NCBI GenBank assembly: GCA_002690445.1
Contig: NZER01000411.1
Span: forward strand, 1 to 13,164
Reading direction: 5' to 3'
DNA length: 13,164 nucleotides
From: Candidatus Pacearchaeota archaeon
Lineage (GTDB): Archaea; Nanoarchaeota; Nanoarchaeia; Pacearchaeales; GW2011-AR1
Made by a program: the position numbers and the translations under genes. Under the pieces are notes generated by a model. The model was not told the origin of the DNA. It was given only the letters and a program-made list of their open reading frames with translations, and made no database searches. Positions 1 to 7,700 of the stretch are shown here, piece after piece. Positions within the stretch are counted from its first letter, which is position 1. Every line of letters begins with the position of its first letter.

Positions 1-932
1 ATGGCTTCCAACTGCTCAGAAGTCGCTGTCGGGTATCTCTCAGCCAACGGCGGCAGCGCATCCTCCGGCCAACCACCCTCAGGCGTATACAGATTTACGC
101 CGTGGAGTTCTTCATACTCGGCAACAAACGCTGCTTGATTAGCGCCGCCTTCGATCTCTCCCAGGCGGCTACGGGCTTCGTCCTCGTCGGCAGCGAGCAG
201 CTCGTCCCACAGTTCGGTAAACGGAGTAGTAGCCGGATCGTCGTCAGTGACGGTGGTGATCGGATCAGACACATCTTCAGCGCGTTCCTCAGGAGAAAGG
301 CTCAAAACATACTCAACGGCATAATCCAACTCTTCCAACGACAAGCCGTTACCACCGTCAAAACCGTCCATGTACCGCTGATGGATAACCCGGAACTCTT
401 CATCGGAAAGATCCTTCAACCCGGGGTGGCGTTCCTTCAACCATTCCCCAGCCTCAAATGTGACCACACGGGTTGTAGACCCGCCTGTGACAGCATCATC
501 ATCTTCAAGATGGACAACACCGGCACCTGCCTCATCGCCGGAAGTAGCGTCACCCTGAGCAGCCTCAGCCGTTTCGGCAGCCTTGTCTATCGACGGCGGT
601 TCCGGCACGCCACCCGGATCAAGGGCATGGTATTTTGTCAAAAGCAACCATGTCCACTCGTCCGCTTCGCCGGAAGCGGAAAGCCGCTTCCGACCGGTCG
701 CGGCTACGGTCGGATTATTTTCCAAGAACCACGGAAGCTCGCTACCCTTTGGTTCGGCTTCCGACAAACGCCCCCGCATCTCAGACGACGCCAGCAGATC
801 AGCCTGAAACGCCTTCACCGCCGCTTCCGTCTTCGGCCCATAGATGCCATCTACCGGACCCGGGTCATACCCGGCCTCACCCAACGTCCTCTGGAGAATA
901 GAGACAAACAGCCCCTTGTCGCCACGCTTCAT
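1..932 (-). CDS. Peptidoglycan-binding domain protein, 3'-truncated by the window edge
   Basis: The frame is open from ATG at 932 to the left edge: 310 complete codons without a stop. Residues 1-47 form a convincing peptidoglycan-binding (PG_binding_1) repeat: GDKGLFVSILQRTLGEAGY, then DPGPVDGIYGPKTEAAVKAF ending FQADLL. The usual closing GxxdxxTWxxL element appears at 88-98 (GEADEWTWLLL) after an insertion of about 35 residues. From about residue 110 the chain becomes very acidic and Ala/Glu/Asp-rich, with LSDEEFRVIHQRYMDG then FDGGNGLSLEEL (175-202), which has a faint EF-hand look but lacks the canonical Asp spacing. No catalytic lysozyme or amidase motif is visible in the part present; one could lie beyond the edge. 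The start is supported by AAGGGA 7 bases upstream and by a one-base gap from the preceding stop. Likely roles are a virion cell-wall-binding protein or the front of a lysin (inference). Confidence 0.85.
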   Translation of the reverse strand, partial: MKRGDKGLFVSILQRTLGEAGYDPGPVDGIYGPKTEAAVKAFQADLLASSEMRGRLSEAEPKGSELPWFLENNPTVAATGRKRLSASGEADEWTWLLLTKYHALDPGGVPEPPSIDKAAETAEAAQGDATSGDEAGAGVVHLEDDDAVTGGSTTRVVTFEAGEWLKERHPGLKDLSDEEFRVIHQRYMDGFDGGNGLSLEELDYAVEYVLSLSPEERAEDVSDPITTVTDDDPATTPFTELWDELLAADEDEARSRLGEIEGGANQAAFVAEYEELHGVNLYTPEGGWPEDALPPLAERYPTATSEQLEA

Positions 933-933
933 G

Positions 934-1758
934 TCAGCGTCCCTTCACTATCCGCTCAAAAACGCTCAACGTCTTCTCCATATCCCGCGCCTTCACCTCG
1001 TCACCCGCCACAAACCGGTACGGAGCCTCAAAATCCCGAGCCCCGTAACTCTGCCCCTGGTCCTCAAAGCGGCGACCAATCGCGACGGCAGCCCTGCGTT
1101 CCGGTTCAGTGGCCCGCCGGCCCAGCAGACTGCGAGCCATCTGGTCAGCCATCCCCACAATCTGCGCCTCCGTGGCTCGCCTCGGTCCCGGGGCTGGTTC
1201 CTCAACGAACTGCGCCCTGTCTGCCGCAGGCAACGCAACCAACGGGTTCATGTTCATCGCGCCGTAGTGGATCATCGCGTCAGCCAGCGCAGACCTTGTG
1301 TCCCGTGGGTGGTCGCTGATCTCATGGCCGTCGACTCCGCTGCGGTAGTGCCCGCCGGCAAAGAGGCGTTCCCGAATCGATAGTTGTTCCTCTGGTGGGG
1401 CATCGACGTAAGCCTGTACAACGTCGCGGACTGTCGTGTCCACAATGAACTCGTCGCGTTCCTGAAACTCGGCGGGATCTTGCCCTTCGCCTACACCGGG
1501 TGGACCCATTGGGGGGATGGGGGCAGTCGTCCACTCCTCGATTGGGACGGCTTCATGGTGAACAGTATGGGATACGAGGGGGTCATCGAGGCGGATGCCG
1601 TATCCGTAAGTCCACATATCCAACGGATCTGGAAGCTCCTCCTCCCCAAACGAACCAGGCATCTCCAAGCCACTCAGGGCCGCGGAGATAGTGACGAGTT
1701 CCTCTAAGAAATCGTACTCCGGGCTCGCCCCAGTTGTGCCGGTCTGGCCGTTACTCAT
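934..1758 (-). CDS. Virion-associated protein of unknown function (274 aa)
   Basis: I do not recognise a firm family. The first 100 residues are acidic and proline-rich (e.g. APIPPMGPPGVGEG at 79-92), probably flexible. The middle has RDVVQAYVDAPPEEQLSIRE (111-130), then LFAGGHYRSGVDGHEIS and DTRSALADAM (131-162). This vaguely follows the layout of a peptidoglycan-binding helical repeat (LxxxGxYxxxxDG...DTxxAL) but is weak. The C-terminal part has ATEAQIVGMADQMARSLLGR followed by ATEPERRAAVAIGRRF (195-231), a pattern of helices around a Gly-Arg turn that I associate with phage structural or lysin-linked proteins. The start at 1758 is chosen over 1815 because of the ATGA overlap with the giant gene and a GAGG site. 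The stop is one base from the next ATG (TGACATG). Coupling with the giant gene suggests it works with that protein (inference). Confidence 0.8.
   Translation of the reverse strand: MSNGQTGTTGASPEYDFLEELVTISAALSGLEMPGSFGEEELPDPLDMWTYGYGIRLDDPLVSHTVHHEAVPIEEWTTAPIPPMGPPGVGEGQDPAEFQERDEFIVDTTVRDVVQAYVDAPPEEQLSIRERLFAGGHYRSGVDGHEISDHPRDTRSALADAMIHYGAMNMNPLVALPAADRAQFVEEPAPGPRRATEAQIVGMADQMARSLLGRRATEPERRAAVAIGRRFEDQGQSYGARDFEAPYRFVAGDEVKARDMEKTLSVFERIVKGR
940..945 (-). promoter_or_regulatory. Ribosome binding site of the peptidoglycan-binding gene
   Basis: AAGGGA on the minus strand, 7 bases before the ATG at 932, lies inside the last codons of the upstream gene and confirms this start. Confidence 0.65.
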
Positions 1759-4700
1759 GCTGCCATCCTCGCCAACCTCGACGCCTGCAACGCCGTCCGC
1801 TGCCTCGTAGGCCATGTCTCAGACTTCAACGGATCAAACTCCAACCATCGCCACAACAAATCCGAAAACGTCGGATTCTCCAACAACACATCCATAACCT
1901 GTTCCCACAAACCCGACAAATCCATGTTACTCGTTGCTTCCAGGGTGACTGCCCCACCGGCAACTCCGCGCCGCAACAACTCGCCAGTGAACAAATCCCG
2001 AATCTCGAGATACTCAGCGAGAAGACGCACATCGTCACGACCCGAAAGACGCTCATCGGACACGATGGCACGCATCCCTTCCAACCGGTCGCTCCACTTC
2101 GTCAAATCTGGATCCCGAAACGCCGCATACCACAACGGATACTCTTCACCGAGTTTGAGAACCGCTACCTGCTTGACCCACAACAAGTCACGGGCCTCCT
2201 TCACCCGCAAGTTCGGCAAACCCCGGCGACGCATCTCATTGTAAACAACGTCTGACACCTCACCATATTTCGACCACCCCTCACGTTCCCTGGCACTAAC
2301 CATAATCTCATCAAGCGACAGCCGTTCACGGCGCTTCTTCCCCGACCCGGGCGAAGTGTCCTCCGCGAGCTGCTTCTCATAAACAGACGAAGAGAACCTT
2401 GCGGCACCGCCGCCTTCGATACCGAGAATCAACCCGCCGACCTCCGGGTACCGCCGAACAAGATCAATGTACTTGTTGCGAAGTTCCTCCGATTCCAGCG
2501 TCGCCGGCAACCCTTCGTTGTTCTTCGAGAAGCGGGCCGACATCACGAAGAAACCCCCCACTCCTTCTCTGCTTAGTTCCTTGAGGAACTCTTCGTCGGC
2601 AGTAACCGGGTTCGCGGATCGCAACTCGCGATGCCGGTCGATCCAAGGCTGGTACGGCGAATGGAACCCGATTGCGGCAGGGGACACAGCCGACGCCATA
2701 GCCCGAAGGTACATGAAATGTTGGGCGTCGGTTCTCACCTCGGCAATGAACTCGGCGCGGACGTTGGCGTCGTCAAAGTCGATCTGTTCACGTTCACCAT
2801 TCTGCATGTCTGCCAAACGGGAAATCATTATCTTCGCTGCCATCGATTCGTAAGAACGGTCCTCTTCCAAGCTTGACGTAATCCGCTTCAACCATGCCGG
2901 CTTGAACGACTCTTTCGCCTGCTCCACAATGTTCGTGCCCTTGATCGGCCCATAAGGCAGAACGAATCTGAGCGCCCCCTCCAACTCTGGCTGTTCAGTC
3001 ACCAGCATCGACGCCGGAACCTGCGCCATCGGACCAAACCCCGGCAACCCCTGAGTCACCATGTTGAGCGAATCAGCCCGGAACCGGACAATCCCCAGGT
3101 CGTTGGCGGCGCCACTGAAGAACCCCGACGACAACAAACCGGTGGCGAACTCGGGGAGGCGGAACTGGTAGAACCGTTCGCCGTCAACCTCGACTGTCTC
3201 CATGAACCCGTCGATGTCGATGTCGGCTCGCAGGCCGGCACCGAGGCGTGCCACATACGCCGGGTTTTCGATTGCGATACCGGCCCAACGGGAAAGCACC
3301 TCCTGCCATGCGTTGTAGAACGGCATCATGTGGCGGAACATGTGGGCAAACTGTGACGATTCTGCAAGGTCGTACAGCAAGTAGCGTGTTTCTTGGAGGG
3401 CTTCGCGGCGGGCAGAACCCTCCATGCCGCGCAGCGCCTCGTCTGACAACTCGTACTGCTGGCCGTGGATACGCAAGTCGGACGCGTCCAGCGACTTGAG
3501 GCGGCGTTCCATGCCGGTTTCGTAGACATGCCGGAAGTACGGGTTGCGTGAAAGCGTGTCGGTTGGCAACGTCCCGAGTCGTTCGAACGCCTTCTCGGTG
3601 AAGCCCCGCAACCGATCCAACGGCCCCTTCAACCCCCCCTTCGCTGCGACCATGTCCTGTGCGTGGATCTCCCCAACCAGATACCGCCAATCCTGACCGG
3701 CATCTCCCGCTATCGCCTGGACATCAGCAAACCGGACCCTTTCGCCTGCGGCCAAACGCCCACGAATAGTCCTATCGAGAACCATCCGGTCAGCAGCCTC
3801 CACCAGCTTCTTCGCCCAATCCTCGACATCGGCAGGGGCAAACACCCCGAACTCGTCAGTCGGGAACCGCTTCGGGGTAGCAGCCACGAACTGGCGACCC
3901 TTGTCCGTGTCGGCCCATTCGATGAGCCTGTCGACACGCTCCTGTGGCCCACCAAGCGAATCATCGAACGCTATGCGCCCCGCCTGGTTCGAGGCGTACT
4001 GGTCGTTGACAACCCGCTCCCACCCGTCCCCATATCGGGAAACCCTTTCAGAGAACTCGTCTGCCCTGAACTCCAACGGATTGACTTCCACCCACGACCC
4101 GTAGGTGGTTCGAAGCTCGTCGTAGAGGGCGCGTTCTTCGTGGCCGAGGGCGAACGACACCTGACGGTTTGCGCTAACCGACCTCTCCCAAACGACCTGC
4201 GGGGCGACAGCGTCACCGAACGCCCCTTGGACTTCATGGGCTCCAATCTGCGACGGTGCCTCACCGTGCGCCGTCAACGAGTCGTCAGCGAGGCGTGCCT
4301 GACCGGCACGGCCACCAATCTCGCGAGCCGCGCGCTTCACCTCGAGTTTGCGTGTCAAACGTCTGATAGCACGCCGGTTACGAACGAACGACGCCCCAGC
4401 CCCGATGGCTGCACCGGCAGGGCCGGCAAGGAGGGCGCCAACGCCACCAGCAACAGCGGCACGACGCGACCTCAGCCACGCAGCCGACCCACGATCAACG
4501 ACACCATCCTTCACAACCTTGCGGGCAAGAACCGCTTCGACATACCGATGCCGATCATTCGCCAAGATCCCATGCATACGAGTCCAGGCACCCATCTTCG
4601 CGATCATCCGCAACTGCTCATCGAGAACAACACGAACAGTCCATGCAGGCCGAAGCAACGCAGCCGCCTTCCACACCCCCATAGTCCCATTCATCCAAGC

Positions 4701-7700
4701 ACCGGCTATTTCCTTACTGCTGAACACCCCGTCGGGGATTATCGACGCCCTATGTGCAAGGAACCGGTCGAGGGTTTTGATGTCGACCATCGTGAACGAC
4801 TGTTCCAACTGTCCGGGCGTCATCGGAACCTGGAACATCTGAATGGACCCGTCGGCCTGCGGTACCGCGACAGTGCTGAGTTGAGCGTCGTAGCGTTTAG
4901 CTGTCGACAGTGCCCGGTCGGCAGCCGCGTTGGAGTCGGTAAAGTCCTTCCTAAGTGCCGCCCTGACAGATTCGTCTGCGTCGGGGAAGTGCCGCTCGAG
5001 CAGGTCATCGATCATGTTCGCCTGCTCCTCCTGAAAAATGTGGACCCGTTCCCGGCGTTCAGCCCCGGCCCACCGGCCACGGAACCGGGTGATGTCGTCG
5101 GGGTGACGACCGGCTTCCTGCATGAGGCGCACAACCTGTTCGCCAGAGTTGGCGTCGCCAGCCCACACAATGTGCTGGGGTCGCATGTCGCGAACCAGCC
5201 TCACGGGAGCCATCGACCAATGCGACCGGTACCAGGCGGAAGTGTTGACACGGTCGATGGTGTTGCGGCGAACAGTGGGACGGATCGCTTCATCGATGCT
5301 GTGCCACAGGTCCGTAACGTGGGGTTCGTTGATCTCATCGATCATCTCGAGGGGGACATCATCGAGGGCTTGTTGAAAGGTTCTGGCGTTGTGGCCGACC
5401 GTTCCGGGTGGAACCGCTTCTTCGATCTTGAGGGCTTCTTTGAGGAACCTGGAGTAGCGGGTTGCAACGGCGGGTGATTCTTCTGCTACGCGGCGAATGG
5501 CGTGGATGTTGCCCATGAAGAACCGCATGACGTTTTCCATCGAGTTGCGTCCCCCGACGTAGCCGCCTTCGCCAAGGACTGCTTGGGCGAGTTCGTAGGC
5601 GATGAGGTCGCCGTCGCCGTGGTTGGGGAAATACTTTTCGCGGATTCGGCCGGCGAGGTGTTCGACACCTTCGGATCTGGCCCCGGCAGCAACAGCGGCG
5701 GCGGCAACCGGCCCGGAAGGAGGAACAGCAACACCTGTCGGAACACCAACGTCCGACGGGGCGAACGCAGACCCCAACCGCTCCCCGCTGGCGTTGATCG
5801 CATCACCAAACTCATCCACCCCATACGAGTGCAACTTCTTGCCCGCGAGCCGATCACCTCTCGGCAAGGGGTCATGCCGCACCGCCCTAACCGGCACAGA
5901 ATCCAACCCCAACTCCCGGGCCGCTGCTAGGCGATGATTCCCCTCGCCCAACCAGACCGCACCCGATTCAGGGTTGTATTCCAACATGAGGGGTTCTTGA
6001 ATACCCTCTTCCCTTATCGACTCAACAAGATCGTCAACTCTGGCTCGATGGCTTCCAGCAGCACCACCTGTAACCTCACCAGCGAGAACCCCCGGGTTGC
6101 CCTGCATGTCATCAAAGAACTCGATGGGTACAGATTCAGTGAGATCCCCCCACTGCTTGCTTGAGAAAGCCGGGTGGACTCGGGCTGCTCCGGGGCCACC
6201 CCAACCGGCAGCGCCAGCAGCAGGAGCAGCAGCAGGGGCGGCTTCAAGAAGAACTCTCCGATTCTCCAAATCGACAAGACGCTGCAAAGCGTCCTCCCAC
6301 GCATCAATCATAACGTCATGCGGATCTCCCCCGGCTGGCCCATAAGCCACCACCCGCTTGGCGTCAGGGAAAACCCTTTCATACGCATCCATCTGGGCGT
6401 CATCTAAATAACCACCGGGCATGTTGACCCCAGATACGGCATCGTCTGCCAACTCGTCACCCGCCCTCCCAGCCTTCGCCCTTAGGGACGTTTCTATCGA
6501 CTGAGTCTCTTCAAGGACATCGGCCAGCGACAAGTCGTCAACAGCGGCACGCGATCTGGCAGCGGCACTAAGACGAGTGGCGCCGGCAGCGCCGGCAGCA
6601 GGAGCAGCACCAGGGGCAGCAGCAACGCCACCAGCACCAGGCAACGCCCGTATCTGCTCCAACACATCATCACCAAACTGCTGGACAAGGACATCGGTTA
6701 TTGTTTCTTCAAGCGGCGTCAAAAACTCAAGGTATTCCCAATCGTCTATAGCATCGTCGTAGGGTTGCATCCATGAGGGCAGACCTTCGGGGGCGGGACC
6801 AAACTCCTTGTCGTAGGCCCGGTACCAGTTGGCTGCCTTTTCCGATACGTCGTCGCCTGCCCGAACCGCCCCTTCCAGATTGCCGGATCGGATCTCCCCC
6901 CCGAGGCGACCAAGAGATTCGCTTAGTTCCTGAGTTTGGACACGAAGCTCGTCAACTGGGGTCAGCTCTATAGCCCAGTCCTCCAAATCGTCAACGGTTC
7001 TGCCGACCCGGTGCGGTTGCTCACGCAACCACAACTCTGCCGCAACCTTCTTTTCGACAGCGCCTTCTATAAACGCGCCTGAACCGGGGTGAGTCCGAGC
7101 GACCAGTTCATCCATTGTCCGCCCCGTCATCTCCGTCTGATGCATCCCAACATCATCGAAAACGTCCCGCATTTCCGAAGTTGTTCGGCCACCGGCAGCG
7201 CGTGCGGCGCCGGCAGCAGGAGCAGCAGTAATAACATCATCCGACAGAACAACCATCTCATCGATATTCTCGAACGCCTCATCGCGTCCAGGGAACCTCT
7301 TGAGAATGGCGTCGAAACCGCGGCTCCTCGCTTCGGTGGCTGCTACCGCCATCAGTATTAGATGCGTTGGTTCTTGCGCCCCCGCATAGGCTGTAAACAA
7401 ACGATTTTTGATGATATACCCAAGTTCCTCGCCCACGATACTCCGAGGCACATCGTCTATCCCAAGCATCTTGCGGAAGGGAACATCCGGGTGCATGCGT
7501 TCAACATCTGCCAACAGCCGACCAACAAACGCATCCATCTGACGATCAGCAGCACGATAAGCGCCCCGATGCCCTAACGCTTCAAGCCACGGTGGCGCCC
7601 AATCCAGACCCTTCAACGCCGCTTCTTCAGGAAGAAAGCTTGTCAACCGAGCCCAGGTGGATTCGTCAACCAACGAATGCAGCGCCGTGATAGCGGCATC

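Noticed and set aside
1..932. EF-hand calcium site in the acidic part of the PG-binding protein
   Set aside because: FDGGNGLSLEEL resembles the end of an EF loop, but the Asp spacing at positions 1, 3 and 5 is not canonical.
102..1319. 405-codon plus-strand open frame across two minus-strand genes
   Set aside because: It spans the junction of the PG-binding and 274-aa genes in antisense; the minus-strand genes have ribosome sites, coupled junctions and, for one, a clear domain.
1759..1815. Earlier ATG for the 274-aa gene, adding 19 residues
   Set aside because: No good ribosome site precedes 1815, while the ATG at 1758 has GAGG at 8 bases and overlaps the upstream stop.
3663..5477. 604-codon plus-strand open frame
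   Set aside because: It lies wholly antisense to the giant gene, has low-complexity Arg/Pro-rich composition with no domain, and is a by-product of codon bias in GC-rich DNA.
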